Shown here: one piece after another, positions 35,607-45,546 of the stretch
How positions within the stretch are numbered: position 1 is the stretch's first letter
Layout of the letters: each line of letters opens with the position of its first letter
Assembly: GCF_014982805.1 (NCBI RefSeq)
Contig: NZ_JADCKC010000001.1
Location: 868,001-932,000 of the forward strand
DNA from: Gemmiger gallinarum
GTDB taxonomy: Bacteria > Bacillota > Clostridia > Oscillospirales > Ruminococcaceae
Direction: 5' to 3'
DNA length: 64,000 bases
Notes under the pieces: model-generated
What the model was told of the DNA's origin: nothing
The model's input: only the letters and a program-made list of their open reading frames with translations
The model's database searches: none
Position numbers and translations under genes: made by a program

Positions 35607-36824
35607 ATGGCCAGATTTACTCTCCCCCGGGATTTGTACCACGGCAAGGGCTCCCTTGAGACCCTGAAAACGCTGGAAGGCAAAAAGGCTGTCGTCTGTG
35701 TGGGCGGCGGTTCCATGAAACGCTTCGGATTTTTGGATCGTGCAGTGGCTTATCTGCAGGAAGCCGGCATGGAAGTCAAGATCATTGACGGCATCGAGCC
35801 GGACCCCTCCGTCGATACCGTGATGCGCGGCGCAGCCGTTATGCAGGAATTTGGTCCCGACTGGATCGTCGCCATGGGCGGCGGCTCCCCCATCGACGCG
35901 GCCAAGGCCATGTGGATCAAGTACGAATACCCCGACATCACCTTTGAGGATATGTGCAAGGTATTCGGCATTCCCAAGCTGCGCAAGAAGGCGCACTTCT
36001 GCGCCATTCCTTCCACTTCCGGCACTGCCACCGAGGTCACCGCATTCTCCATCATCACCGATTACAACAAGGGCATCAAGTATCCCATCGCCGACTTTGA
36101 GATCACCCCGGACATCGCCATCGTCGACCCCGACCTGGCCGAGACCATGCCCAAAAAGCTGGTGGCTCACACCGGTATGGATGCCATGACCCACGCCATT
36201 GAGGCTTACGTCTCCACTGCCAACTGCGATTACACCGACCCGCTGGCCATCTTCGCCATCCGCATGATCCAGAAAGACCTGATCGACTCCTACAACGGCG
36301 ATATGGCAAAGCGCGATTCGATGCACAATGCACAGTGCCTGGCCGGCATGGCCTTCTCCAATGCACTGCTGGGTATCGTTCACTCCATGGCCCACAAGAC
36401 CGGCGCTGCCTTCGCAGATTACGGTGCACACATCATCCACGGCGCAGCCAACGCCATGTACCTGCCCAAGGTCATCGCTTTCAATGCCAAGGACCCCGTT
36501 GCCAAACAGCGCTACGGCTTCATCGCCGACGAGATGAAACTGGGCGGTGCCAACGACGACGAAAAGGTCGCACTGCTCATCCAGCATCTGCGCGGCATGA
36601 ACGATGCACTGAACATTCCTCACTGCATCCAGCATTACGGCGCCGACAGCTATCCCTGCGAGCAGGGCTTCGTCCCCGAGGAAGTTTTCCTGGAGCGTCT
36701 GCCTGAAATCGCCAAGAATGCCATCGGCGACGCCTGCACCGGCTCCAACCCCCGGCAGCCTTCGCAGGAAGAGATGGAGAAGCTGCTCAAGTGCTGCTAC
36801 TACGACACTGAGGTGGACTTCTGA
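35607..36824 (+). CDS. Iron-containing alcohol dehydrogenase (405 aa)
   Basis: Group III Fe-dependent dehydrogenase, probably reducing aldehydes such as acetaldehyde or butyraldehyde with NAD(P)H. Nucleotide-binding VCVGGGSMKRFG and AMGGGSPIDAAKAMW; PSTSGTATEVTAFS; metal site in HTGMDAMTHAIEAYVS and in HSMAHKTGAAFADYGAHIIHG. Resembles the C-terminal half of AdhE and the butanol dehydrogenases. AGGAGG before the ATG. Single gene with its own promoter, Rex-like operator and terminator, suggesting control by the NADH/NAD ratio. Confidence 0.94.
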   Translation: MARFTLPRDLYHGKGSLETLKTLEGKKAVVCVGGGSMKRFGFLDRAVAYLQEAGMEVKIIDGIEPDPSVDTVMRGAAVMQEFGPDWIVAMGGGSPIDAAKAMWIKYEYPDITFEDMCKVFGIPKLRKKAHFCAIPSTSGTATEVTAFSIITDYNKGIKYPIADFEITPDIAIVDPDLAETMPKKLVAHTGMDAMTHAIEAYVSTANCDYTDPLAIFAIRMIQKDLIDSYNGDMAKRDSMHNAQCLAGMAFSNALLGIVHSMAHKTGAAFADYGAHIIHGAANAMYLPKVIAFNAKDPVAKQRYGFIADEMKLGGANDDEKVALLIQHLRGMNDALNIPHCIQHYGADSYPCEQGFVPEEVFLERLPEIAKNAIGDACTGSNPRQPSQEEMEKLLKCCYYDTEVDF

Positions 36825-36872
36825 TCCCATCCAATGACTGAATCGTCCCGCTGCAAGTTCCGGGACACGGCA

Positions 36873-36914
36873 AGCCCCCGCACCGCCTACCTTCCGACGG
36901 TGCGGGGGCTTTGC
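36873..36914 (+). terminator. Terminator of the alcohol dehydrogenase gene
   Basis: AGCCCCCGCACCG with CGGTGCGGGGGCT, twelve-base loop, then TTGCG; the T-run is short but the stem is strong. Confidence 0.75.
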
Positions 36915-37020
36915 GTTTGCCTGTCTTTCCGGCACACAAAAAACGGTGCAGACCCCTGCCATCCCGGCAAAAGGCCTGCGCCGTCTGTTTTGCTGTTTCT
37001 ATTGCATTGCGTGTTCTCTG

Positions 37021-37398
37021 TCAGCGCCGTCTGCCCCTGTCGTCAAAGGTCCGCTTCAGGGCCCGCTCCGTGGCTGCAATGATGCCGAACAGCGGGATCA
37101 GCTGCACACAGCAGATGACCGCCCCTGCCGTGCCTGTTACCTCTTCCCCCTGCCCCAGCACCGGCAGCAGCGCCAGTACCGACAGCGGCAGCATGACCAG
37201 CCCCCACCGGAGCATCAACCGTCCCGAATAATGGTGAGCAAAGGTCCAGGTGTCCTGGTTGCGCATGGAGCGGGGCGTCCGGTAACCAAACAGGCCGTTG
37301 ATCTCCCGCGGGGCATGTCTGGCAAACGTCCCGCCGAATCCGATCATGATGAGCGGCACCAGCAGGTCGGTTGCCAGCATGAAACACCAGAATGCCAT
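37021..37398 (-). CDS. SdpI-family membrane protein (125 aa)
   Basis: Three hydrophobic helices with the SdpI/YhfL signature REINGLFGYRTPRSMRNQDTW between the first and second. In Bacillus subtilis SdpI gives immunity to the SdpC toxin, but most family members are of unknown role. The open frame runs back to a TTG at 37494 with a Pro/Gly-rich extension; I prefer the ATG at 37398, right before the first helix, although its Shine-Dalgarno (AAAGG) is modest. No toxin gene is nearby. Confidence 0.8.
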   Translation of the reverse strand: MAFWCFMLATDLLVPLIMIGFGGTFARHAPREINGLFGYRTPRSMRNQDTWTFAHHYSGRLMLRWGLVMLPLSVLALLPVLGQGEEVTGTAGAVICCVQLIPLFGIIAATERALKRTFDDRGRRR

Positions 37399-37678
37399 AC
37401 GTTCTGCCTTTCTTTCCGTGCCCTTTGCAGGCCCCGGGGCTTTTCCGCCCGCCGGGGTCTCCCTCCCGGGGCCGAGAGTATTTTCAACAGACAAGCGTCA
37501 AAATGTGCAATACTCCCGCTGTCATGGGGCATTTTCGCGTCATTTTTAAGTACATTCCGTTATATCTTATCCAAAATATACTGTTTGTATCTCGCTTTTT
37601 GTGTTTTGCGGTGGTACGCGGCTTTTCCGGGTGATCCGAAAACAGAACATGCGGCATGGCCTGCACGGGGAAATCGGC

Positions 37679-39658
37679 TCACACCTGTTCCCGCAAAAGT
37701 CCTGCCTGATAAGCTTCCAGCAGGTGCTCCAGATCGCTGATGAGGGTCATCTTTTCGGTTCCTTCATCGGTGTCGCGGACCAGGATACGACGGGGCGCCG
37801 CATAAATCTGCTCGCTGCGGGAGGCAATGTCCTCATCTTCCCGGATGGCTTTCTCAGCGCTCTCAAAAGGCTGATGGGTGCGCAGCGTCAGGCCGCGGCT
37901 GTTGTACACCAGGGTGTAGCCCGCAATGCCCGTCCGGCTGTGGTAGGCCCGGCAGAATCCGCCGTCGATGACGATGATCTTGCCCCCGCCCTTCACCGGG
38001 CTTTCCCCTTCAATGGCCCGCACCGGCACATGGCCGTTGATGATATGACAGCCTTCCCCTTCCAGACCGAACTTCTCAAGAATTTTATCGGCAGTCTCGG
38101 GGTACTGGATATGGCGGTAGTAGGGATTTTTGACCTCGGCATGGGTGGCCGGGTCGCCGATGTAAAGGCGCTCAAAGGTGGTCATGGCGCTGCGGCCGAA
38201 AATCGGTGACAGGCGCCCGCACCACAGATACCACAAAAAATCCTGCCCGGCCTGACGCCGGGGGCTGTCCGGGGCGGCAAAATAGCCTTCCCGGGCACGG
38301 CGGTCGCAGTAATCAAACAATGCTTTGCCGGAATAGCTTTCGCCCTCAAAGGTCTCGGCGGCAAAGTCGCCGTCCTCGGTCATGGGAACCGCACCATGGA
38401 ACAGCAGATTGCCGTTGAATACCTTATAGACCGCTCCCTTGGCATAGAGGAACTTGACCTGCCGCTGCAGGCGCTCGCTCTCCCGGAAGGAACGCACCAG
38501 CCCCTGCAGGACCTCCTCCTCCCGGTCGGTCAAACGGCTGGGGCAGGCCGGGTCCACCGTGGGAAACGCCGGGTCCAGCAGCGGGTAGACCTTGCCGCCG
38601 CAGCGCACCGTTCCCGCCGCGTAGTCGATCTGATTGAGATAGTCCCGGCTGGCACACTCAAAATCGGGATTGCGGGCAATGACCTGGGCTTCCAGTTTGA
38701 GCATGATGATGGTGACGGCCTTGTGCATCCGCGCTGTGCGGGCGATGGCCTCGGGGCCCGGCTTGGTGCGCGGATCAATATGAGGACGCCAGTGTTCCAC
38801 ATCGGTATCGGCATAGAGATGCTCCGCCAGATGCTCCAGCGGGCGCAGGTTGATACCGTAGCCGTTCTCCAGCGTGGCAAGATTGTTGTAGGCTACCGTC
38901 GTCTTGAGCACCGTGAAAATGCAGATGGGACTGCCTGCCGCTGCGCCCATCCAGACCACATCGTGGTTGCCCCACTGGATGTCCACGTCATGATGCTCGA
39001 TCAGGCGGTCCAGAATCTGATCCGGCCGGGGGCCCCGGTCAAACAGGTCGCCCACAATATGCAGCCGGTCCACCGCCAGCCGCTTGATGACCTCGCAGAA
39101 GCGGATGATGTAGGCATCTGCCCGGTCATGGCGGATGATACTGTCGATGATCTGGCCGTAGTACAGGTCCTTGTCGTGATCCTCAAAGTGGGCGTGAAGC
39201 AGCTCGTCGATGATATGCCCGCAGTTGGCCGGAAGGCAGCGGCGAACATGGTCCCGTGTATGTTTGCTGGACACAAACCGGCACAGCTCAATCAGCCACA
39301 GGAGATTTCTGCGGTACCAGGCATCCAGATCAGACTGTTTTGCCTTGAGTTCGGGCAGCTTCTGGTTGGGATAGTAGACAAGCGTGGCCAGCTCGGCACG
39401 CTCGGTATCGGGCACGTCCTCTCCCAACACAGTGTCGATCTTTTCGCGGATGACTCCCGACGCGCTGTTGAGGATGTGAATGAACGCCTCGTTCTCGCCG
39501 TGAAGGTCGCTCATAAAATGTTCGGTGCCTTTGGGCAGCCGAAGCAATGCTTCCAGATTGATGATCTCACTGGATGCCGCTGCAATGGTAGGGTATTTTT
39601 CCGCAAGCACACGCAGGTATCGAAGCTGTTCCGGCGTGGGTGCTGTGACATCGGGCAT
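37679..39658 (-). CDS. fbp: Class III fructose-1,6-bisphosphatase (659 aa)
   Basis: Gluconeogenic phosphatase of the firmicute type, a calcineurin-like metallo-enzyme. Metal-binding blocks FMSDLHGENEAF, IVGDLFDRGPRPDQIL and DIQWGNHDVVWMGAAAG are visible, and NGHVPVRAIEGESPVKGGGK plus VIDGGFCRAY lie in the C-terminal half. Length matches the family. GGAGG seven bases before the ATG. Third gene of ppaC-degV-fbp, 39 bases after degV. Confidence 0.95.
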   Translation of the reverse strand: MPDVTAPTPEQLRYLRVLAEKYPTIAAASSEIINLEALLRLPKGTEHFMSDLHGENEAFIHILNSASGVIREKIDTVLGEDVPDTERAELATLVYYPNQKLPELKAKQSDLDAWYRRNLLWLIELCRFVSSKHTRDHVRRCLPANCGHIIDELLHAHFEDHDKDLYYGQIIDSIIRHDRADAYIIRFCEVIKRLAVDRLHIVGDLFDRGPRPDQILDRLIEHHDVDIQWGNHDVVWMGAAAGSPICIFTVLKTTVAYNNLATLENGYGINLRPLEHLAEHLYADTDVEHWRPHIDPRTKPGPEAIARTARMHKAVTIIMLKLEAQVIARNPDFECASRDYLNQIDYAAGTVRCGGKVYPLLDPAFPTVDPACPSRLTDREEEVLQGLVRSFRESERLQRQVKFLYAKGAVYKVFNGNLLFHGAVPMTEDGDFAAETFEGESYSGKALFDYCDRRAREGYFAAPDSPRRQAGQDFLWYLWCGRLSPIFGRSAMTTFERLYIGDPATHAEVKNPYYRHIQYPETADKILEKFGLEGEGCHIINGHVPVRAIEGESPVKGGGKIIVIDGGFCRAYHSRTGIAGYTLVYNSRGLTLRTHQPFESAEKAIREDEDIASRSEQIYAAPRRILVRDTDEGTEKMTLISDLEHLLEAYQAGLLREQV

Positions 39659-39697
39659 GAACGGACCTCCTGCAATTAATTTGATGAATCCTCCGGC

Positions 39698-40594
39698 TCA
39701 GTCCAGCGGCGGCGGAGTGGTGCGCAGCAGCTGGATGCCTGCTCCCAACAGATTCGGCCCCAGATGAACCGCCAGGGTGGCGCTCAGGCTGCCGTGGATG
39801 ATCTGATGATAACCCGGCATCCGCTTTTTGAGCTGTTCCTCCAGGCGGCGGCCTTCCTCGGGCACACCGCCGTCGCAGACGACCAGGTTAAAGGCAGGCG
39901 TCACCGGGGCATCGGCACGGATCTTTTCCACCAAGTCCAGCAGCTTGGCCTGCACTGCATTGCGGCCGCGCACCTTGGCTGCCGTGGTGATGACCCCCTC
40001 CCTGTCAAACATCAGAATAGGCTTGATCTGCAAAAGGGCACCCGCCACCGCCGTAGCCCGGCCGATCCGTCCGCCCCGGCGCAGATATTCCAGCGTATCC
40101 AGAGAGAACAGCGCGGTGGTATCCTCGATGAGCTGGGCCGTGAGTTTTTTCAGAGGCTCAAACTCCATGCCGGCCACGGCATACTGCGCCACCTGTACAG
40201 CCTGAATGCCCACACCGATACTGGCGCTCTTAGTGTCGAACACGGCAATGTCCAGGTCGGTGCGCTCTTTGGCGATGAGGCGCAGCTGATTGGCTGTGCC
40301 CGAAAGCGCTCCCGCCAACGGCAGAACGATCACCTGGGTATATCCCGCCCGAGCAATGGCATCCAGGGTAGCGTCGATATCTGCACGCATGGGCAGGCTG
40401 GTCTTGAAGGTTTCGTCGGGCTGGCGGCGGTAGACTTCCTCCACCGTAATGTCGATCCCGTCGCGGTACTCCTGCCCGCCGCAGCTGATGACCAGTGGCA
40501 GTCGAAAAATGGGATACTTCTTGAAATATTGTTGCGGCAGGTCACAGTTGGAGTCCGTCAATACGGCGATTTTTCCCGGCTGTGTCATGGTCAT
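39698..40594 (-). CDS. DegV-family fatty-acid-binding protein (298 aa)
   Basis: Two-domain lipid-binding protein, related to FakB, which presents fatty acids to the FakA kinase. Conserved AVLTDSNCDLP at the start, TSLPMRADI, LPLAGALSGTANQLRL in the ligand site, and LDTLEYLRRGGRIGRATAVAGALLQIKPIL. Two in-frame ATGs (40594, 40588) follow GGAGAGGAG; the first is used. FakA is not in the window, so the lipid role is by family only. Lies between ppaC and fbp. Confidence 0.92.
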   Translation of the reverse strand: MTMTQPGKIAVLTDSNCDLPQQYFKKYPIFRLPLVISCGGQEYRDGIDITVEEVYRRQPDETFKTSLPMRADIDATLDAIARAGYTQVIVLPLAGALSGTANQLRLIAKERTDLDIAVFDTKSASIGVGIQAVQVAQYAVAGMEFEPLKKLTAQLIEDTTALFSLDTLEYLRRGGRIGRATAVAGALLQIKPILMFDREGVITTAAKVRGRNAVQAKLLDLVEKIRADAPVTPAFNLVVCDGGVPEEGRRLEEQLKKRMPGYHQIIHGSLSATLAVHLGPNLLGAGIQLLRTTPPPLD

Positions 40595-40689
40595 TCGGCT
40601 CCTCTCCTGTTCCCGCAGGGACGGGAACGCATTCCTGATTCAGTTTTTGCTGTTTTGGCAGGGATGGCAAACATCCCCCGGCGATTGTC

Positions 40690-42357
40690 TTACATCGTCA
40701 GCTCCTGCATGGCAGCCATGAGCGGCGGGATCAGCTGTTTTTTGCGGCTGACCACGCCGGGCAGCACCGCCTTGCCGTTTTCCGGCTCCACGTGGAAGGC
40801 CGCACGCACGATTTTTTCGGCATCGTGGCCGGTAAACATGAGATCGGTGCTCTGTTTCTGCACATCGGTAAACATATAGAATACCATGGGCAGCGCATGA
40901 TGACCCGCGGCCTCGGGCAGGTAGGGCCCCACCAGAGCCTCCGCCGCCGAGCGGGATTTTTCAGTCATATAGCTGCTCTGGCCCACGCCAAACTTGACAT
41001 CGCCCCGGCTGAACACCTTGAAATCGGAAACAAAGACTTCCTCTGCCGTCTTGCCGGTCAGGTCGCCGCCCGCCTCAAACATCTGCTCGGCATAGGACTG
41101 GATGTCCTCTCCGGCAATGCGGGCCAGGGCATTGGCTGCCTGCTCATCCTGAGGGGTAGAGGTGGGCGAACGGAACATCAGCGTATCGGACAGAATGGCC
41201 GACAGCAAAAGTCCCGCAATCTTCTTGGGGATATCCACCTCGTTTTCCAGGTACATCTGGAAAACGATGGTGGCGGTACAGCCCACCGGCACATTGCGGA
41301 AATACACCGGCGCCGTGGTCTCCAGCGTGCCGATGCGGTGATGGTCGATGATCTCCAGGATCTCCGCCTGGGCCAGTCCGTCCACCGCCTGGGTCTTTTC
41401 GTTGTGGTCCACCAGAATGATCTGCTTGCGGTGCAGGTTCAGCAGGTTCCGGCGGGAGACCACGCCGCAGTACTTGCCGTTTTTGTCCAGAATGGGGAAA
41501 TACCGGTGGCGCACGCTGGCCATGACCCGGCGGGCATCCTCGATGGGGGTATCCACGCTGAACTTGAGCAGATCCTTCACCCGCATGAAATGCCGCACCG
41601 GGGCCGACTGGCTGACCAGGCGGGCGGCGGCATAAATATCGTAGGGAGTGATGATGATGCTGCATCCCTTCTCCCTCGCCAGCGTCTCAATGGTGCGGGG
41701 CGCCGCCTTGCCGTTACAGATGACGATACAGCCGGCGTCGCACTCAATGGCGCAGAGCTGGGTGTCGTACCGGTTGGAGACCAGAACCAGATCGCCGGGC
41801 TTGAGCTGTTCCTCCATGACATCGGGGCTGCCGCCGATGTAAATGTTGCCGCCCACCTCGGCGTCGGGGTCACCCACGACCATCTCACCATCCAAGGTGG
41901 CCAAAACATTGCGGTAGCTGGTATGCGCATCCGCCAGCACGCCGGTATCCATCAGGTCCATGTTGGCGTTGGCAATGTCCTTGACTGTGATGAGGCCCAG
42001 AAGCTCGTCCTCCGCATCGGTAACACAGAGGGTATCGATCTCGGTATCCCGCATCATGCTCCACGCCGCCTTGACGCTGAGCTCCCGGTCAATGCCCGGC
42101 TGACGGCGGATGTCGATATCCTTGATCTGCGGGCTGACATCGGTGCACAGACGCGGCGGCTCCACATCGAAATGCTTGAGCACGAATTCGGTTTCCCGGT
42201 TGAGCTGACCGGCACGGCGGGGCTCACAGGCCATCTCGCTGGCCTGGTTTTTCAGATAAGCATAGGCAATGGCAGAGCAGATCGAGTCGGTATCGGGATT
42301 GACATGGCCGATCACGTTGACCTTGCGCCACACATTGGCGGCAGGCATTTTCTGCAT
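40690..42357 (-). CDS. ppaC: Manganese-dependent family II inorganic pyrophosphatase with CBS and DRTGG insert (555 aa)
   Basis: Hydrolyses pyrophosphate; DHH phosphoesterase. Metal motifs GHVNPDTDS (17-25) and EIIDHHRIGT in the later half, with FRSPTSTPQD and a DHHA2 domain ending SRKKQLIPPL. About 250 residues between the first DHH block and the second hold two CBS motifs split by a DRTGG domain, the regulated form in which AMP/ADP inhibit and diadenosine polyphosphates activate. Start set at the ATG with GGGAGGG ten bases upstream; the frame extends back but without support. Heads the ppaC-degV-fbp unit. Confidence 0.95.
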   Translation of the reverse strand: MQKMPAANVWRKVNVIGHVNPDTDSICSAIAYAYLKNQASEMACEPRRAGQLNRETEFVLKHFDVEPPRLCTDVSPQIKDIDIRRQPGIDRELSVKAAWSMMRDTEIDTLCVTDAEDELLGLITVKDIANANMDLMDTGVLADAHTSYRNVLATLDGEMVVGDPDAEVGGNIYIGGSPDVMEEQLKPGDLVLVSNRYDTQLCAIECDAGCIVICNGKAAPRTIETLAREKGCSIIITPYDIYAAARLVSQSAPVRHFMRVKDLLKFSVDTPIEDARRVMASVRHRYFPILDKNGKYCGVVSRRNLLNLHRKQIILVDHNEKTQAVDGLAQAEILEIIDHHRIGTLETTAPVYFRNVPVGCTATIVFQMYLENEVDIPKKIAGLLLSAILSDTLMFRSPTSTPQDEQAANALARIAGEDIQSYAEQMFEAGGDLTGKTAEEVFVSDFKVFSRGDVKFGVGQSSYMTEKSRSAAEALVGPYLPEAAGHHALPMVFYMFTDVQKQSTDLMFTGHDAEKIVRAAFHVEPENGKAVLPGVVSRKKQLIPPLMAAMQELTM

Positions 42358-42485
42358 AGGAAAACTTCCCTCCCTGTAAAAACAGTGTACAGCACTATTT
42401 ATTGCGCTTTGCCGCATTCCCGCGGCATACAGGCGATTATTTCTGTATACTTTATTATAACATGGAAAAACTCCTTTTGCGATTC

Positions 42486-42514
42486 TTGACAAGGCTTACA
42501 TGCTGACGTAAAAT
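42486..42514 (+). promoter_or_regulatory. Promoter of typA
   Basis: TTGACA, 17-base spacer, TAAAAT, about 85 bases before the typA ATG. Confidence 0.75.
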
Positions 42515-42597
42515 TATGCTGTATACTTATCTACGGCAGTGTGCCGTATCCGGGCACCAACGAGGAAATAGAAAGTGTAAAGAGGTATCGCACAGTT

Positions 42598-44427
42598 ATG
42601 GTAAGAGAAAATCTTCGCAACATTGCCATCATCGCGCACGTTGACCATGGCAAGACTACCCTGGTCGACCAGATGCTGAAGCAGTCCGGTGCGTTCCGTG
42701 CCAACCAGCAGGTTGCCGAGCGTGTCATGGACTCCGGCGACATCGAGCGTGAGCGCGGCATCACCATCCTGGCCAAAAACTGCTCCTGCGTTTACAACGA
42801 TGTCAAGATCAATATTGTCGACACCCCCGGCCACGCCGACTTCGGCGGTGAGGTCGAGCGTGTTCTCAAAATGGTCAACGGTGTTCTGCTGCTGGTCGAC
42901 GCGGCTGAGGGCTGCATGCCTCAGACCCGTTTCGTCCTGCAGAAAGCTCTGCAGCAGAACCTGTCCCTGGTCATCGCCGTCAACAAGATCGATCGTCCCG
43001 ACGCCCGCATCAAGGAAGTCATCGACGAGATCCTGGAACTGCTGATGGATCTGGGTGCTACCGACGAGCAGCTGGACAGCCCCATGGTCTTCTGCTCCGG
43101 CCGCAACGGCACCGCCAGCTACGACTGGACCCATCCGGAGGAAGGCACCGACCTCAAGCCCCTGTTCGATACCATTCTGAAATATGTTACCCCGCCCGAG
43201 GGCGAACCTGACGAACCCATGCAGATGCTGGTCTCCAGTGTGGACTACAACGAGTTCGTCGGCCGCATGGGTGTGGGCCGTGTGCAGAACGGCGTCATCA
43301 AGGTCGGCCAGAACGTTCAGGTCTGCGACTGGCACAACCCCGATGTCCGCCTGACCGGCCGCATCACCAAGCTGTTCGACTTCAAGGCCAACGGCCGCGA
43401 GCCCATCGAGCAGGCTGAGGCCGGCGATATCGTCGCCTTTGCCGGTCTGCCCGACATCACCATCGGCAACACCATCTGCGACCCCGCCAAGGTTCAGCCC
43501 CTGCCCTTCGTCAAGATCAACGACCCCACCGTGGAGATGACCTTCTCGGTCAACGACAGTCCCTTTGCCGGCAAGGAGGGCAAGTATGTCACCTCCCGCC
43601 AGATCCGTGACCGTCTGTTCCGCGAACTGCTGAAGGACGTAGCCCTCAAGGTGGAGGATTCCGCCACCACCGACTCCTTCCGCGTTATGGGCCGCGGTGA
43701 GATGCATCTGTCCATCCTCATCGAGACCATGCGCCGGGAAGGCTACGAGCTGCAGGTCTCCCCTCCCCATGTCCTGACCCATGAGGAGGACGGCAAGACC
43801 ATGGAACCTATGGAGCGCGTGGTCATCGACGTGCCTGAGATGTATCAGGGCGCCGTCATGACGGCTCTGGGTGCCCGCAAGGCCCTGCTGGTCAACATGC
43901 AGCTCATGAACAGCCGCACCCGTCTGGAATTCCGCATGCCCAGCCGCGGCCTGTTCGGCTACCGCAGCCAGTTCCTCACCGATACCCACGGTGAAGGCGT
44001 CATGAACACCATCTTCGACGGCTACGACGAGTGGCAGGGTGAGATCGCCACCCGTTCCAGCGGCTCCCTCATCAGCTTCGATACCGGCACCGCCGTCACC
44101 TACGGTCTGTTCAACGCCCAGCAGCGCGGCACCCTTCTCGTCGTCCCCGGTGAGAAGGTCTACGAGGGCGAGGTCGTGGGTTACACCCCCACCGGCGAGG
44201 ACATCACCGTCAACGTCTGCAAGACCAAGCACCTGACCAACACCCGCGCTTCCGGCAGCGACGACGCCCTGCGTCTGACCCCTGTCTCCAAGCTGAGCCT
44301 GGAAGCCTGCCTGGAGTTCCTGGCTCCCGACGAACTGCTGGAGGTCACTCCCGAGAACCTGCGTATCCGCAAGCGCATTCTCGACCATGACCTGCGCATG
44401 AAAGCCACCAGCAAGAAGAACAAATAA
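42598..44427 (+). CDS. typA: Ribosome-associated GTPase TypA/BipA (609 aa)
   Basis: Translational GTPase that aids 50S assembly, especially under stress or cold. G motifs: [35 protein letters not shown] and NKIDRPDA; later [17 protein letters not shown] and the BipA C-terminal [20 protein letters not shown]. Start at the ATG giving [12 protein letters not shown], the standard N terminus; a purine-rich AAGAGG lies about 12 bases upstream. Codon use is strongly biased, as for a highly expressed gene. Confidence 0.96.
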   Translation: MVRENLRNIAIIAHVDHGKTTLVDQMLKQSGAFRANQQVAERVMDSGDIERERGITILAKNCSCVYNDVKINIVDTPGHADFGGEVERVLKMVNGVLLLVDAAEGCMPQTRFVLQKALQQNLSLVIAVNKIDRPDARIKEVIDEILELLMDLGATDEQLDSPMVFCSGRNGTASYDWTHPEEGTDLKPLFDTILKYVTPPEGEPDEPMQMLVSSVDYNEFVGRMGVGRVQNGVIKVGQNVQVCDWHNPDVRLTGRITKLFDFKANGREPIEQAEAGDIVAFAGLPDITIGNTICDPAKVQPLPFVKINDPTVEMTFSVNDSPFAGKEGKYVTSRQIRDRLFRELLKDVALKVEDSATTDSFRVMGRGEMHLSILIETMRREGYELQVSPPHVLTHEEDGKTMEPMERVVIDVPEMYQGAVMTALGARKALLVNMQLMNSRTRLEFRMPSRGLFGYRSQFLTDTHGEGVMNTIFDGYDEWQGEIATRSSGSLISFDTGTAVTYGLFNAQQRGTLLVVPGEKVYEGEVVGYTPTGEDITVNVCKTKHLTNTRASGSDDALRLTPVSKLSLEACLEFLAPDELLEVTPENLRIRKRILDHDLRMKATSKKNK

Positions 44428-44444
44428 GAGCATTGGCTCTTTCT

Positions 44445-44477
44445 CCCCTGCACCTGCCCGGTGCGGGGGATTTTTTT
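44445..44477 (+). terminator. Terminator of typA
   Basis: CCCCTGCACC with GGTGCGGGG (one bulged T), then GATTTTTTT. Confidence 0.88.
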
Positions 44478-44500
44478 ATCCATGCACGGGCGGGAGGGGA

Positions 44501-44529
44501 TTGACAGGCACAGTACTGTGTAGTACGAT
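44501..44529 (+). promoter_or_regulatory. Promoter of the PadR/HAAS pair with palindromic spacer
   Basis: TTGACA, 17-base spacer, TACGAT. The spacer holds the perfect palindrome CACAGTACTGTG (44509-44520), and GATGTA/TACATC arms (44527-44532, 44548-44553) lie just downstream, so PadR could bind here and repress itself. Confidence 0.7.
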
Positions 44530-44576
44530 GTATATAGCTTAGCAAAGTACATCTGTTGATACAGGGAGGGCTTGCC

Positions 44577-44912
44577 ATGAATCTGGAAGATTGGCGCAGT
44601 CAGATCCGGCGGGGCACGCTGGAATACTGCATTCTGTTGATTTTGCACTGCGGCCCCTGCTACGGATACGGCATTTTGCAGCGCCTGGGTCAATCCGCCG
44701 TCACCACCGCCACCGAGAGCACCGTCTATCCCCTGCTGCGGCGGCTGCAGAAAGACGGATATCTCTCCGCCAGCTGGCAGGATTCCGCCGAAGGGCTGCC
44801 GCCCCGCAAATACTACGCCCTGACTCCCGCCGGGGAGGAATATCTGCAGGCCATGAATGCCGACTGGGACAGTCTGCTGAAAATGGTGGCTCTGCTGAAA
44901 GAGGAGGAATAA
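44577..44912 (+). CDS. PadR-family transcriptional regulator (111 aa)
   Basis: Winged-helix repressor of the short PadR type: RRGTLEYCILLILHCGPCYGYGIL, then ATESTVYPLLRRLQKDGYL with the recognition helix and the wing GLPPRKYYALTPAGEEYL, followed by a dimerising helix. GGGAGGG upstream of the ATG. The gene after it starts three bases beyond the stop and is its usual partner, a HAAS-domain membrane protein. Confidence 0.93.
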   Translation: MNLEDWRSQIRRGTLEYCILLILHCGPCYGYGILQRLGQSAVTTATESTVYPLLRRLQKDGYLSASWQDSAEGLPPRKYYALTPAGEEYLQAMNADWDSLLKMVALLKEEE

Positions 44913-44915
44913 ACT

Positions 44916-45476
44916 ATGGAGAATGTGCTGGAACAGTATCTGAACACCGTTGACCGCAAGCTTCGTCCCTTGCCGACTTCCGAGAGGGTGGACATTGTCA
45001 AGGAGATCAAGAGCACCATGCAGGAGATGGAGGCGGAGGGCCTGACGCCGGATGCCATCACAAAACGGCTGGGCGCTCCCGACCAGCTGGCCCGGGCCTA
45101 CCTGTCCGACCTGCTGACCAGGCCGCAGCGCAGCGGATGGCAGAAGCTGCTGACCGTGCTGGCCTTTTACAGTGTGGTGGGACTGAGCGGCATGTTTGTC
45201 ATCCCCATTCTGGGCATCTGTGCACCGGCGTTTTTCCTCTGCGGGGTGGCGGTCCCGCTGGCCGGCCTGGCGAACTGTCTGTTCCGGTATCTGCTGGGTG
45301 TCCAGGTTCCCTGCCTCACGGTGCAGCTGGGGCCCTACACACCCCCGCCGCTGCTGGGCTTTGCCTGCACACTGGTGGCAGGCGGGCTGCTGTTTCTGCT
45401 GGGCCGCGCCTGCTGGTGGCTGCTGGTGCGCTACCTGAAGGCAGTGGGAACCACCAAAAGCAGTCTGTCCGTGTAA
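44916..45476 (+). CDS. HAAS-domain (DUF1700-like) membrane protein (186 aa)
   Basis: N-terminal helical HAAS part (1-70: LEQYLNTVDRKLRPLPTSER, ITKRLGAPDQLARAYL), then four hydrophobic helices grouped as two hairpins. Proteins of this kind sit next to PadR regulators and are thought to signal or respond at the membrane; the function is not known. The stop of padR and this ATG are three bases apart. A terminator follows. Confidence 0.85.
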   Translation: MENVLEQYLNTVDRKLRPLPTSERVDIVKEIKSTMQEMEAEGLTPDAITKRLGAPDQLARAYLSDLLTRPQRSGWQKLLTVLAFYSVVGLSGMFVIPILGICAPAFFLCGVAVPLAGLANCLFRYLLGVQVPCLTVQLGPYTPPPLLGFACTLVAGGLLFLLGRACWWLLVRYLKAVGTTKSSLSV

Positions 45477-45489
45477 GTCCGGTTGGATA

Positions 45490-45537
45490 CAAAAAAGGCA
45501 GGACCTGTCCGTTGGGGCAGGCCCTGCCTTTTGCTGT
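45490..45537. terminator. Bidirectional terminator between HAAS gene and ABC exporter
   Basis: AAAAAGGCAGG...CCTGCCTTTT stem with an inner CCTGTCC/GGGCAGG pairing, T-rich on both strands; separates convergent units. Confidence 0.82.
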
Positions 45538-45546
45538 ATTGCGTTG

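Noticed and set aside
37021-37398. Sdp-type toxin immunity system
   Set aside because: No SdpC-like toxin, SdpAB-like maturation genes or SdpR-like repressor are nearby, so the SdpI-like gene alone does not support it.
37399-37494. Longer N terminus of the SdpI-like protein from a TTG codon
   Set aside because: The extension is Pro/Gly/Lys-rich, unlike family members, and no Shine-Dalgarno supports the TTG; kept only as an alternative.
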